The notes below the pieces were generated by a model. The model worked only from the letters and a program-made list of their open reading frames with translations. It made no database searches and had not been told where the DNA came from. The position numbers and the translations under genes were made by a program. Below are positions 21,700 through 33,164 of a stretch of DNA of 64,000 nt, piece by piece; the first letter of the stretch is position 1; the number at the start of each line of letters is the position of its first letter. The stretch is from positions 1 to 64,000 of the forward strand of contig SWDT01000089.1 of assembly GCA_009193035.1 (NCBI GenBank). Reading direction: 5' to 3'. The stretch comes from Halicephalobus mephisto. Its lineage: Eukaryota > Nematoda > Chromadorea > Rhabditida > Panagrolaimidae.

Positions 21700-22504
21700 C
21701 TCAATATATAGTGGTGTCGATTTTAGGAAAAATATAAAGTTAACAATAAAGAATGTTAGTAGTATATATATGCTCATTCTGGCTCACACCTGTAGGCACA
21801 AAGATCGGACTTAAACCGGAACGGCCTAAACAGGATGCCCAAAGCTCCGCCCAGTCAGCCGACGCCTGTGAAGTGAGACTAAAGTGTTAGAGAGTCAGTC
21901 TTTGAGAAATTCCAGCTTTAGACGGGTCCGAGTTTGACTTCGGTCAAACGAAGATCCTTCCTCTTTTGTTTTATGCTTATGTTAAGATAAACAAGCTTAA
22001 TTGCTAAATAGTAGGAACCAACAGTTTTCCGCCTAGTCAAGGAGCTCCCAAGATGTCACTCCATCGACATCCCTTATCTTACTAACACCTCTTTTACTAC
22101 ACATTCGAGCATAGTGGACCCCGCTACAAGGGACAAACGCTGAAGTGAAAGAAGAAGAAGATGGATTCTGGGACTGTCAAAACTAGATAGAGTACAAAAT
22201 GAAAACATAAGGGAAACAATAAGAATTAAATCAATTAACAAGAAACTAATGGAATCCAGACTTCGTTGGTATGGACACATTCAGAGAAGTAATGAAAATT
22301 CAGTAGCTAGAAGAGCGATGGAAATACAAGTAGAGGGGAAAAGGCCGAAAGGAAGACCAAAAACACGCTGGTTGGATAGAATCAAGAATGACATGAAGAT
22401 CGTAGGACTAAACCCAGAAGACGCAGCCGATCGAGCAAAGTGGCGTGCCAGGACCAAACAAGCAGATCCTGCATAGCGCGGGAAAAATGCTAAGAAGAAG
22501 AAGA
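21700..22504 (+). mobile_element. LINE-derived insertion nested in the Tigger element
   Basis: Flanked by an exact 8-bp duplication AGCACTTA (21692-21699 and 22505-22512). The 3' end is an (AAG)n tail. About 22160-22476 encodes the C-terminal part of a LINE reverse transcriptase protein: RWILGLSKLDRVQNENIRE, RLRWYGHIQRS, KRPKGRPKTRWLDRIKNDM and ADRAKWRARTKQADPA, stop. The 5' 450 bp (GGCTCACACCTGTAGGCAC etc.) is non-coding, so this is a 5'-truncated or internally deleted copy. Confidence 0.8.
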
Positions 22505-22589
22505 AGCACTTATAAAAGATTTTGTGAAAGGAAAATACAGAGTGCGGTCGGGACCTCATAACAGTTGCCTTTAGCGAGGCTTCACTGTA

Positions 22590-23493
22590 CTTCATTTTGG
22601 AAGTACGTACAGTATACTAAGAAAGATCGTGATGTGGCATTTCTGTTCCAATTTTCGCAATTTTGATTCAAAAATTAAAAATTATCTTAAATAATTTTAT
22701 TTCTTAAATCTCGGTGTGGTTGTGTGAGGAATGTGAGTTTCTTATTTATTGTAACAGTAATAAGATCAAACATAATTCATTCATTTATTTCACCTTGACA
22801 TCAACAGGATGAGGTGAGTTTAGATTATAGGACATTATCATTGAAGCCGTGACGGTCATGACAAGCGCATTCCTATAGGGTTCTTTCCAATGTTTCCATT
22901 AAACACAATAATCATACATTAATTACCTGTCCAACACTCAGTCTGTTATATATACAGTATGTCCAATGTACAGTAAGGAGAGTATTTCTTTTCAAGACCA
23001 TGTTCCTTAGCTCACTTATTTAATGACCAGCTAATACACTGATATAACAATATTTTGTATGTTGAATTTTAAAAACTATTCTGGGAGCAATTTACTTTTT
23101 TGCAAAACTCTAAAATAAAATTTCAGATGCTCTTAGAGTCGAGGGTTAATCTTCAGAATCGAGGATTATGAAAATTAACTATTCATTGTGATTTAAGATT
23201 CAGAATCTACGGGCCTCGTAACTACATTCTGCATACTTTTCGTAAAATTCTGACACATCTCCTGTGTTAGTGCTCCATGAAAAAATGACGAAAGTTACAT
23301 AGAATGACTCATAATTGATTTGCAGCACTGTGGAATGTTCGAGATACAAATATCACAAAATCTTGATTTCAACATTTCCTTATTCACCTTATCAGTAAGT
23401 TATACTCATAAAACTATCAAAAAATCCATCATTTTGCTCTATCGATTGTTCTTCAGCCATCTATAAAATATTAATTTTATTTTTATTTCGAAA
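22590..23493. other. Spacer before the 629-aa gene
   Basis: Less AT-biased than most spacers, no ORF above 60 codons, no recognised repeat or RNA. Should contain the promoter of the plus-strand gene starting at 23494. Confidence 0.4.
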
Positions 23494-25426
23494 ATGCCAT
23501 GGATATCGGCGTTCGGCCGTGAATGTCAACTCGGATGGGGATACAATAAGTCCTTAAATCAACTGGTCCCTGTGAAAGGAGATCTGCCTAATGCCAAACC
23601 GAACATAACCAAGGATATAAACATACTTTACAGTCATCTTATATCAAATAGAAATCTGGAACCTTATATAACTATTTCTCGAATTTTGTCCATTTTTCCA
23701 AACATGTTTTTGGAAAAAAGTTGGAGAAAGTTTTTAGATTTCCAAATAATTTCCGGCGATCAGCGACATTGGAGACTTAATTACAATATCCAGAAACAGA
23801 AAATAAAAGATGGAAAACTGCCAAATTACCCACATAACTGCAGTCATTTTTTAAATAATATTGTATACGGAATAGAATTGTGGATAATCTTTCCACAAAA
23901 AGAGTTTCCTGAAGAATTAGATGAAGTTTGTTTTGTTTGTAAAAGCTTTAAATTTACATCAATTGTAGGTAGAAAATTTATTTGAAAAGAAAGCCTTGAC
24001 CGAAGTTCAGAAAATGATCGAATGTAAAGTTCTAATCAACTACGATAAAATCACAAAAATGCCCCTGGGAGAATTTATGGACTGGATCGGACAACTTGAA
24101 ATAGAAGATCAGTCAGAACTTAATATCCCCCTCTGGTTTGTCTGTGAAGAATTGAAGAAAGAGTTTCGAGAAACAATTATCAACAATTCAATAGAATTTA
24201 CGGATTTTCTCTCAGCTATTTACTTTGTCTACAGAAAAATCGAACTAAAAATGGAAGAAGCTAAATATCCAGAAATTCTTCCAGATACGGAATCAGAGGA
24301 TAAGTCATTTGTCAACATTTGTGCGAAACTCAACAAAGCCAAAGAAAATTTGGAAGATTTTACATCAAGCAAAAATAACGACTTTTTGGAACTGTATCCA
24401 ATTTTGAAGAACCTTTTTTATCGTTACTGTGACTACATAAGATCCTCCATAGAGAAACACAGTGACATGGATGAAGGGGATTATCTTCTGAAAATCATTG
24501 AGAAATTGAACTTCTGGTTTGGTCTGCTGAATAAATGGTTCCCGATAGAAGTCAAAGGAGAATGGAGAAACTGCATGGGTGAATTCCTCAGAACTTCTTC
24601 TGGATTCGAACAAGTCATTCAAAAACTTCGTAGAATACCCAAATTCGAGGACTACATTGAGATAGATGACAATGAAACCGTTGAACCTTATATCGAAGAA
24701 CTAGGAAAGAAAATTCTTTTCGGATTCGTTGACATGGCAGAAGCAAGAAGAACGCATATGCCAAATGACGCGATTGTATTAGAATCAGAATGTCCTGGAA
24801 ATTGCACTCAGGATTCTAGAAAGTGGATTTGTACAAAATGTGGGGATTTCGTCTTTCATAAAAAGAAGAGTATGCTTTTCTGTCTTTGTGGATCGGTGAA
24901 ATACAAAGATAGACTTTTCACTTGCCATGATCCAAATCATGCACAAGATAAACCAAGCAGTAAACGACTCAAACAAAAAAGGAGCAATAAACAACTCAAG
25001 AAAGATGAACCAAGTAATAAACGAATCAAGAAAGGTGAACCAAGTAATAAACGGTTCAAACAAAATGAACCAAGCAGTAAACGAATCAAGAAAGATGAAC
25101 CGAGTAATAAACGAATCAAGAAAGGTGAACCAAGTAATAAACGGTTCAAACAAAATGAACCAAGTAATAAACAAATCAAGAAAGATGAACCGAGTAATAA
25201 ACGAATCAAGAAAGATGAACCAAGTAATAAACGAATCAAGAAAGATGAACCAAGTAATAAACAAATCAAGAAAGATGAATCAAGTAATAAACGAATCAAA
25301 AGAGGGAAAAAGATTTCGTCAGTTGTAAACACAGAAAAACGACAAACTGGAGCTATGAGTAAAAGATTTTCTTCAACCAATCCATCGACACTTCCAAGAC
25401 CTCCAAATCGGAAACGAAAACGCTAA
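23494..25426 (+). CDS. Unrecognised 629-aa protein, Cys cluster plus Lys-rich 10-residue repeats
   Basis: Exons 23494-23925 and 23969-25426, joined by a 43-nt intron (GTTTGT...TTGTAG) that shifts the frame correctly; the donor at 23935 would also work. The N-terminal about 140 residues begin with an AFGRECQLGWGYNKSLNQLV pattern that weakly recalls the start of the stonustoxin/MACPF-like N-terminal domain found in many non-venom animal proteins (low confidence, no activity implied). A long helical segment follows, then a Cys-rich module at about residues 419-467 (CPGNC, WICTKC, FCLCG, FTCHDPNH) that should bind zinc, then about 12 copies of DEPSNKRIKK, probably nuclear-targeting or nucleic-acid binding. 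No signal peptide. Codon use is AT-rich and unlike the housekeeping neighbours; both flanks are transposon debris. Confidence 0.7.
24950..25310 (+). repeat. In-frame 30-bp coding minisatellite
   Basis: About 12 units of AAAGATGAACCAAGTAATAA... encoding the decapeptide DEPSNKRIKK and variants (GEPSNKRFKQ, DESSNKRIKR). Because the period is a multiple of three, other frames also stay open. Confidence 0.9.
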
Positions 25427-25971
25427 AGATTTCAGTATTTTAATTTTCATTATCTGCTTTTTTTCAAACGACAAAAATGAAGAAATCCAACATTAAGAAA
25501 GATCTGGCTCTCGATGAAGACATTAAAACTAATTCGTTCATTTAAACAAATATAATCAAATAGATTATCAGTTATCAGTTTATTGTAAATTTTACAATTG
25601 TTAAAAAATTTAAAACTTGATTACTTGGAGTCTAATCACCTCGTCAGTTTCCAAGTAGATTTGTTTATTTTTTACAGATACAGTAAACATGTAATAACCG
25701 TAGTATGGGAGGCTACATAGAATGTTGAGTGGTCGATGATAGTTACACGGTTCCGGGACCGAGTGGAGGATTGAGGTTCCTATCATAGGCAGTTTGCCAA
25801 ATAAGTTTATTCAATATTCTCAAGCGAGTAGAAGAGATGTCTCCTCAAGTTCGTCAATCCGAGTTGACTGAATTTCACAAATAGTTCAGTAAATTCAATA
25901 GAACAATCTGATTCCCTCTCTTCACAGGGTTCAGTTTTCCTGGTCTTATGTTGCGATCTCAACGTGTCAGC
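25427..25971. other. Spacer between the 629-aa gene and the LINE remnant
   Basis: Contains the expected 3'UTR. 25740-25960 has mixed composition (GGTTCCGGGACCGAGTGGAGG) and may belong to the LINE remnant. No ORF. Confidence 0.4.
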
Positions 25972-26260
25972 TTCTTTTTTCCCTTAACTGACGTGTGAGG
26001 CGGGGGTTTGCCTCCAAGCCAGTAGGTTGCTGTGGGTGCCGTACGATTTCGGATTCTTCTGATGATGTCCTTCCAGGCTTCTCGGTCTTTGGCTATCATC
26101 TCTGCTTTGGCTGCGTCGAGGTGTTGTGGCTTTAAGTCTTCTGTCATTTGTTTCACCCATGTCTTCTTCGAAGCTGTCTTGATGATTTCCCACTGCGAAG
26201 GACGTTATTTCCAGAGAAGTCTTCGAGGTAGTCGTTCTGATCTGGACGTGTCAGCCGACA
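25972..26260 (-). mobile_element. LINE 3'-end remnant
   Basis: Minus-strand ORF tail: WEIIKTASKKTWVKQMTEDL, AAKAEMIAKDREAWKDIIRR and TATYWLGGKPPPHTSVKGKK, ending with a stop. The KDRExWKxxIRRI spacing is the usual C-terminal ending of LINE endonuclease/reverse transcriptase proteins. Different subfamily from the copy at 21700-22504. 5' boundary unclear. Confidence 0.65.
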
Positions 26261-26309
26261 GAACGGAGACTTCCTGAGGGAATCGTATGGTAGTTGGATT
26301 TTATATATA

Positions 26310-26530
26310 TTATTTGTACCATATGATTACGGTGTAGTGCTCAGGAGTTCCGATTTGCAACCGTTCAATTTGGATTTTCCTATGTTTGAATCTGGCAGTT
26401 CGAAATTGATATTTCTGATGTTGAATCTGTTGGGTCGTGCACTTCTCCGTTTGAGTGTAAACCTCCACAACGTCGGTCCCAAAGAGAAATACCGTGAGAA
26501 CCAAGGAGAGGCTTAGGATTGTGTGTTGGT
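26310..26530 (-). pseudogene. Orphan ORF with a signal-peptide-like start
   Basis: Open about 70 codons; reads ILSLSLVLTVFLFGTDVVEV then TQTEKCTTQQIQHQKYQFRT and ends at TIIWYK, stop. Hydrophobic start like a secretion signal, but no ATG in frame before it. Could be an exon whose first exon was not found, or a relic. No family recognised. Confidence 0.3.
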
Positions 26531-27305
26531 GGGAAAATAAGTGGATTACGCAATAATTATTAAAGTTGTGTTATATCTCGTGTCTTCGGATTCAGTAAAT
26601 CAATTTTGTACCTATTCCTCATCTACACATGAACCAGAAGTCTTCAACCACGATTTAACAGAATTTTTTTTATTAAATTAACATAAGTAACAATACTATA
26701 ACAACTACTTCCCGTAGATGCTGTACTAGACTCAGTTTTTATATCTCCACAGATCTTGTAGAAAAATTTGACGTGTTCCTTTGACTCTTCAATCTCACAC
26801 CATGAACAACTCCTCGCTTTATTCTATAGAACACAACAATATAAAAACAACAACAGGGACTACAGATACAGAGGATGGAATGTACCTCAGTTAAGTAAGA
26901 AAAAAGTAATTTTTAAAAAATTTCGGAACCAGCGCGAGTCAAAGAAGAACAACTTTCGTAAAATTTATATAATTTGTGTCGTTTTTATATTAATTTTTTG
27001 TAGTCAAATTAATATTTCAATCAAGTAAGAAAAAAATTTTTAAAAAATATTCAAAACAAGTAAAATCGACCGTAAACGGACCTCAAATTCCACTATTGTC
27101 TTTTCAGAAAAAAGAAAAACTGACAGAGAATGCTCTCGACGCGAAAGAAGGTCGTTCTCTCATTTTCTGTTTTCTTCAATTCTCTTTTTTTTTCTTTTAT
27201 TATTTTCTTATTCGAATTAATTTCACTCCAGAATGCCTCCAGGAGAGGAAAAGAAGAAGAAAAGAAGGAGAAGGAGGAGGAAGAAGCCGGATGAGATGAG
27301 AGTTC
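26531..27305. other. Spacer before the extended-PHD gene
   Basis: 27045-27130 is the third copy of the CAAAACAAGTAAAA dispersed repeat (see 19440, 19660). 27230-27300 is a GA-rich stretch behind a TTTCACTCCAG acceptor; it is open in a different frame (MPPGEEKKKKRRRRRKKPDE), which does not fit the next exon. Confidence 0.45.
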
Positions 27306-27971
27306 ATGTGCGAGAGCGCTCATGTGGCCAAGAAGCTCCGCGAAAAATACGGCTCCAAAAAGGTTGGTTTCCTTTTCAGCTCTCTTGATCTCCACCGTAT
27401 TAGACCCCCAAAGATGGCGATGTCGTCAAGACTCCTAGAATCATGAACGGGAAACTGGTTCATCCGACGAAGTATTTGATGCTGATGGCACGTGCCGAGA
27501 GATCCCAGTGGAACCGGATCTCTGTTGTAAGTTCTGGTTTCTTTGCTCTCTTATTGATTTTCTCCTCAGCCAGCCGACCTGCCAGAGAAACTTCTCCCTG
27601 ATACAAGATGGATTTGTGCCCTTTGTCAGGAGTACTCCTGCGACGGAGACAACGGCGATCTCTTCGGTCCTTACTACATCGAACTGGACCTGTTTGACGA
27701 CTACTTCCCTGGATTCTTATTCCCTGAGGGCACTCAAAGACCAGTAGACACTGAAAATCCGCCGAGTATCGATGTCTACCTCCACGGCAGATGCGCTCTC
27801 TGGTCCGAGGATTTGCTGTTTTTAGGGGGCAAGTTCCCAATGCTGAAGGAGAAACTTTACGAATTCTGGCAGAACACGTGTCCTTCCTGCGGGAAATCAG
27901 GAGCTTCGATCAAATCCGAGGAGGATAGTGATTGTTTTTTCCACTTTAAGTGCTTGAGGAATCAAAGTTGA
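27306..27971 (+). CDS. Extended PHD-finger protein, RAI1/TCF20 type
   Basis: Exons 27306-27362, 27404-27526 and 27570-27971; introns of 41 and 43 nt, phase 0 throughout, 193 aa. The start MCESAHVAKKLREKYGSKK was chosen because it is the first ATG after an in-frame TGA and the only frame that splices cleanly. The C-terminal 130 residues carry WICALC, GDLFGPYY, YLHGRCALWSEDLLFLGGKF, TCPSCGKSGASIK and CFFHFKCLRNQS: the Cys/His pattern and the GDLFGPYY / HxxCAxW blocks of the extended PHD domain at the C-terminus of RAI1 and TCF20, which bind nucleosomes. Unlike those large vertebrate proteins this is only a small protein; a longer transcript with upstream exons cannot be excluded. Confidence 0.78.
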
Positions 27972-28274
27972 TTTTACCGTATTTTTGAGAACGAATTACG
28001 GTGAGATTTTAAAAATATTAAAATTTTTACAGTAATACCAAATTATTGACTTCAAAACCAGAATTTTGAGTTTTTTTATAGATTGAAGAATCTTTATGTT
28101 CTAGAAATTCCAAAATTGCCAAAAATTAATGTTCCATTACGGTAGATCCAAATATTCCATCGAAAACGATATTATTTTTTATTTTAAACTTTATTTTTCA
28201 TTAATTCAAAAAACATAATTTTAAAACTTTCCAACAATTTTCCGTCACTTTTCCTTCTTAATTGGTGATTTCAG

Positions 28275-28389
28275 TAATGAAGATCTCAAACTACAAGATA
28301 TCAACAACTACGTCAGGTCGTTCAAGTTCAATCTTCTCAACGTTGTCATCAAACCAATTAACACTCCACTTCTCTTCAAGATTGAGTAA
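28275..28389 (+). CDS. Candidate orphan terminal exon
   Basis: A GGTGATTTCAG acceptor is followed by an open frame (entered with one base carried over) NEDLKLQDINNYVRSFKFNL LNVVIKPINTPLLFKIE, then TAA. It looks protein-like but no upstream exon of the right phase was found; the PHD gene ends 300 bp upstream with its own stop. Confidence 0.3.
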
Positions 28390-28591
28390 ATCCGCATCCA
28401 AAATCTCAACTACTTCCATTCAGAATCCTAAAAACAACAATCTCTCATTCAACTATATCTACAAATCCCCCAATCTCAGACAGATCCAGACATGGTAGTC
28501 TTGATCTAATCCGAGTTTTCCTTCACAGCAATTTTATCTTTTTTAAAAATAAGAAATCGAATAAATAACGTAAAACAATAAATACCTCAAA

Positions 28592-30073
28592 TTACTCAAA
28601 GAGGGCAACGAGATACATCGCAAAAACTCCAGCAGCAAGAGCTAAGACTTCAAAAACGCTTAAAAAGAAAGATGATTTCTCTAAAAGTTCAGGAAGAACA
28701 GATACTGTAGCTATGTAAATAAATCCTCCGGCAGTAAATGGAAGAACCCAGGAACTTTGAGCAGCTTCAGCAAGAGCATAAGCATCAACTGACCATAGAG
28801 ATATAATACATCCAAGTAAAGCCCCTAAGGCAGTTACAAGTTGCGTGAACATTGCTCTTCTTTTAGAAAAACCGGATTGAATAAGAATTGCAAAATCTCC
28901 AATTTCATGAGGTACTTCATGAAATAGAACAGTCAACATAGTTACAAATCCAACTGTTGATCCAGCGATAAAACTAGCACCAATTGCAAGTCCATCAGTA
29001 AAATTATGCATAAAATCGGCTGCAAGATTTAAGAAAGCTGCAACGGCTAATTTTCGTTGAGGTTCTGGTTGTTCTTTCTTTTTTTCTTCTTTTTTAGGTG
29101 GTCGTTTTTTCAAATCTTTATCTTTTTTGACACTTGATTCAGATTTTTCATCGTCTGATTCTTCTGCATCTGAGGATTTCGCTTTTTTAACTGGTTTGTG
29201 AGAATGAGAATGTCCATGAGAATGGCCATGGTGATGAAGGTCGTCTTCTCCTCTGACGATTCTGACAAATTTCTCGACAACAAAGAAGGTAAGAAGACCT
29301 CCAAGAACCCAGAATCCAGTCGACATGTCGTGAGAATGATCATGTCCTTCATGTCCATGTCCGTGATGATGAGAATGATCGTGTCCGTGATCGTGACCTC
29401 CAGAAGCGTGGGGAATCAGATGAAGAAAAGCATCACCCAACAGTCCACCAGCACCGAAAGCGAGAAGTACCTTGAGCAAACTGCTGTCTTCACTGGCATT
29501 GCTTTGAATAGGAATAAAAACAAGCAGGAAGAACGGGAAAGCAGAGATCAACAACGTGGCGCCGATAGAATAAGTCCATAATCTTGTCTTGGCATCGTTC
29601 AAAAAAGCGAAAATGCTAAAATAGTATAAAGTCATGTGGAAAACAAAGTTCAGCATACCTGTCTTTGGGGTAAGGGATGAATTTCTCAGGCTCAACATGA
29701 TGATGGTGACCATGATGATGGGTATGAACATGGATTTCTTCGTGATCATGGTCATGGTGATGATGATCGTGATCGTGGTCGTGATGATGATCGTGATCAT
29801 GGAAATGGTCATGGTGATCGTGATCATGATGATCGTGGAAATGTCCGTGGTCGTGATCATGGTGATGATGATGGCTATGTCCACTGTCAACTTCTACTTG
29901 AGCCTAAAATAAGATTTCATATATCAAAATCGCTCTAGATCGCTGGATTAACTTACTTTTTCGTTAACTTCCCTTGTGTACTTCAAATGCGGAGGTTCAT
30001 TGCTGTGGGAATGGGACCAAACAGTCAAGAAAACGACCGCAAGACTTAACAAGGCAAATACCCGTCGAGTCAT
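28592..30073 (-). CDS. zipt-7: ZIP zinc transporter, SLC39A7/HKE4/Catsup type
   Basis: Exons, minus strand: 29957-30073, 29659-29903, 28592-29615; 461 aa, all phases agree. The ATG directly follows a TTTTAG acceptor by one base (likely trans-spliced). A signal peptide ([16 protein letters not shown]) is followed by a very His/Asp-rich luminal segment of about 60 residues encoded by exon 2, TM1-TM3 with a second His-rich loop ([20 protein letters not shown]), a long charged Lys/Glu loop, then TM4 and TM5 with the transport motifs [10 protein letters not shown] and [10 protein letters not shown], and TM6-TM8. The HEVPHE motif is the hallmark of the LIV-1/KE4 group. Family members release zinc from ER/Golgi to the cytosol. 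Which of the two C. elegans HKE4 paralogues it matches cannot be decided. Confidence 0.95.
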
Positions 30074-32579
30074 CCTAAAATTTGAATTTCATATAAAATA
30101 AAGAATAATAATATTGTTGCAATGGCAATCACGACGGAAGATTAACAAAAAGATCGAAATTTAAACGGGAATTTGGGAGAAAAATTGAATGAGGAACACG
30201 TCAGCAAAGACCAGCGCGGTTGTCGGCCATTCTCGCGCGAAAAGTAACTGTCAATTTTTGCAAAATTGATATTATTATTTAATTAAAGAAATTAACCAAC
30301 TAAAAAATATCAATATAAAAACAACAAATTAAGAAAAAAATACACAAATTACTATGTTGAAACTCGGAATTTCAAAAAATCCATTGGCAACCGAATTAGT
30401 TTGCCAAAATTCCATTTTTTAAAAACACATTCGACATTCGGTTTATTTTACAAAAATCAAGATTCTTAGGAAATTTAATAAAAACAAATAATAAAACGAA
30501 AAAAAATTGTTTTCATCAAAATTGCGAAATTCAAAAATTTGTTAATTTTGCAAATTTCCGATTTTTTTAAATTTGTATTATCAATTACTAGTTTTTTTCA
30601 CAATTGCTGCAATTATTAAGCAAAAATTAGCTCATTAAAATTTACGACTGTAAAAATCATAAAAAATAAATAAATACAATTTTAAAAATTTAAATCTGAA
30701 AAATGCTAATTCGCAACGATTAAATTTTGCAAAAATTATTGTAATTATTAAATTTAAAAATGTAATTTAGCAAAAGTAAAAATAATAAATCAGAAAAATA
30801 AACATAAAAATAAACATAAAAATTGTTACATTAGGATTTCGAAATTCAAAAAATTTTTTAATTTTGTCAAAATCATAATTATTATTTAATTAAACAAATC
30901 CGGTTAATTAAAAATGATAAATATAAGAATAATAAAATTTAAAATTAAAATAAGGGAATAGAAAATATAAAATTAAAAATAAAACTTTTTCTTTAGGATT
31001 CCAAAACTTAAAAAATTCGTTAATTTTGCAACTGTCCCACTTTGCCAAAACTATAATTATTAAATTAAACAAATTAATGAATTAAAAACAAAAATAATGA
31101 AATATAAAATTAAATTAAAATTAAAAATTAAATTTCTTTAGGATTCTGAAAACTTAAAAAATTGTTAATTTTGCAACTGTCCCACTTTGCCAAAACTATA
31201 ATTATTAAATTAAACAAATTAATGAATTAAAAACAAAAATAATGAAATATAAAATTGAAAATAAAATTAAAAATTAAATTTCTTTAGGATTCCAAAACTT
31301 AAAAAATTGTTAATTTTGCAACTGTCCCACTTTGCCAAAATTGCGATTTTCCAAAAATTCGAATTTTAACTACATAATCGACCTTGAAATTCCATTGTAC
31401 CTGGTGTTCTTGCATCCCGAATAAAAATAAAAAAGATTTTCGATGAGATGTTTGTTTTGGTTCATTCAACCAGATCATTTTCAAAATGACCAGTTTGTCC
31501 AAAAAAACTTTTTTTATATTTTTTATTCATGTGTTTGAATCCACTTCAGAAGCCACTTGGAGTTGCCCAAACGAGCTCTCAAGGCCTTAGAAGTTACTTT
31601 ATCCAAAAATTTTCGCGAATTGGTTTGTCTCGCCCTCAGGGAGAGTCGCGCAAATCGGTCATTCTCGAGTTTCATTAGTTTTTGCGTAACCTTTTTATTT
31701 TCTCGTCCTGATCCCGTGGCCGTTCACTTGTCAAAAAAAAAAAAAATAAATTGTCTTTCGTCGTATTTTATTTCCATCGAGAGTTATCCAATAAATCTCA
31801 GATCCAAAGCGGGTCCTTTCGGAAATTCGATCGATCCCAATTTAGTTTTATGATTCACTTTTCCGTTTTGATTTATTTTTAAAATCATATTGATCAATTT
31901 TCTCATTTCTTATTATTGTTCAAATTTCGTGAAAAATTCGGGAATTTAAAAATCTTAAAAATTCCAAAATTCTATAAAATTTAAAAATTCTAAATTTCTA
32001 TAAAATTTAAAAATTCCAAAATTCTATAAAATTTAAAAATTATTTAAATTTAAAAATTCTAAAATTCCAAAATTTTATAAAATTTTCAAAAATATTTAAA
32101 TTTTGAAATTCTAAAAATCTATTTCGGGATAATTTTAAAGTTTTTTAATAAAAAATTATAATTAGCATTTATCTATATTTCGCTAAGAATTGAAATTTAT
32201 TAATTTTTGGAATTTAAAAAATTTTTAAAATTGAAAATTTGTGTCAAAATAACTTTGAAAAAATTAATTTTAAATTTTTGTGATTATGATTCTTTTAAAA
32301 CCGTTGAAAATTTAATATAAACAAAAAGCAATTTTATTTTAAACTGTTTTGGAACATAAACGATCGATGACTGTCGTTTTCAAAAAAGATTTTGATCGAG
32401 AAAGTTTTTGTTTGTCTTTTTAGTTGTTTCTTGAGTTTTCCTAAGGAAAGATTTTTTTCGATTATGAAAGAACTATCATCTTTATCCATTTTTATTTTTA
32501 TTCTCAATGCCGAGGTCTATAAAAAGGTCAACATAAAAGTCAAATTGAGTTTTTATATATAAATTAGGTAGACTAAATT

Positions 32580-32775
32580 ATCCAAATGTTGCAGGCAAAG
32601 TGCGGATTTTAATTTCGATTTTGTAACTTTTTAAATATAAACATAAATATTAATCGATCTGCCCGAATGTTGCAGGCAAAGTGCGGATTTTGACTTCGAT
32701 TTTATAATTTTTTAAATATAAACATAAATATTAATCGATCTGGCCGAATGTTGCAGGCAAAGTGCGGATTTTGAT
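32580..32775. repeat. Tandem 80-bp repeat, three copies
   Basis: The landmark ATGTTGCAGGCAAAGTGCGG occurs near 32586, 32669 and 32748, followed by TTCGATTTT and TAAACATAAATATTAATCGA. Confidence 0.8.
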
Positions 32776-33164
32776 TTTAACTTTGATGTCGAACTCTTTT
32801 AGACTTCAGCACAAATTCTTTATTTTTATTTTTATCTTAAGAGTCAATCAGATGACATTTGAAAAAATCCTATTGCCGGAAATGTCGTTTTTCATCTTGA
32901 CCCTGGTATCCAATTTTGTTTTGTCCCGCTCGTTTTGTCATGGGTCCCGCCAAGGCCGTAGTGTGGTCAGTCATTCCTTCAGATCCAATTGATTTTTCCG
33001 GGATCTTCTTCGACCAGGTGTTTTGTAAAAGTTCACAGTTAAATTAAAATCGAAATTTAGAATTTTCGCGTTGAAACAATATTTATGGATTTTTTCTATT
33101 TAAAAAGATTGTATTTTGTTTTATTTTAAATTGATGGAATTTATTTTCGATAAAAACGTAATTC

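Larger units (their letters stand above)
20256..22589 (-). mobile_element. pogo/Tigger-like DNA transposon, inactive
   Basis: Terminal inverted repeats TACAG[C/T]GAA[A/G]CCTCGCTAAA face each other at 20256 and 22589, with TA at each end as target duplication (20256-20257, 22588-22589). Inside, minus strand, is a broken transposase of the Tigger/CENP-B kind, and a LINE-derived insertion at 21700-22504. Without the insertion the element would be about 1.5 kb. Confidence 0.9.

Noticed and set aside
24785..25380. Long minus- and plus-strand ORFs overlapping the 629-aa gene
   Set aside because: Shadow frames of the 30-bp in-frame coding repeat; the DEPSNKRIKK frame continues the upstream exon.
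27460..27840. 126-codon minus-strand ORF
   Set aside because: Antisense of the extended-PHD exons.
29110..29912. ORFs of 82-127 codons opposite or within the ZIP gene, rich in Met/Val/Ile
   Set aside because: Alternative frames of His-rich (CAT/GAT/CAC) codons; the apparent 432-codon ZIP ORF is likewise extended by intron 2 and an out-of-frame part of exon 2.
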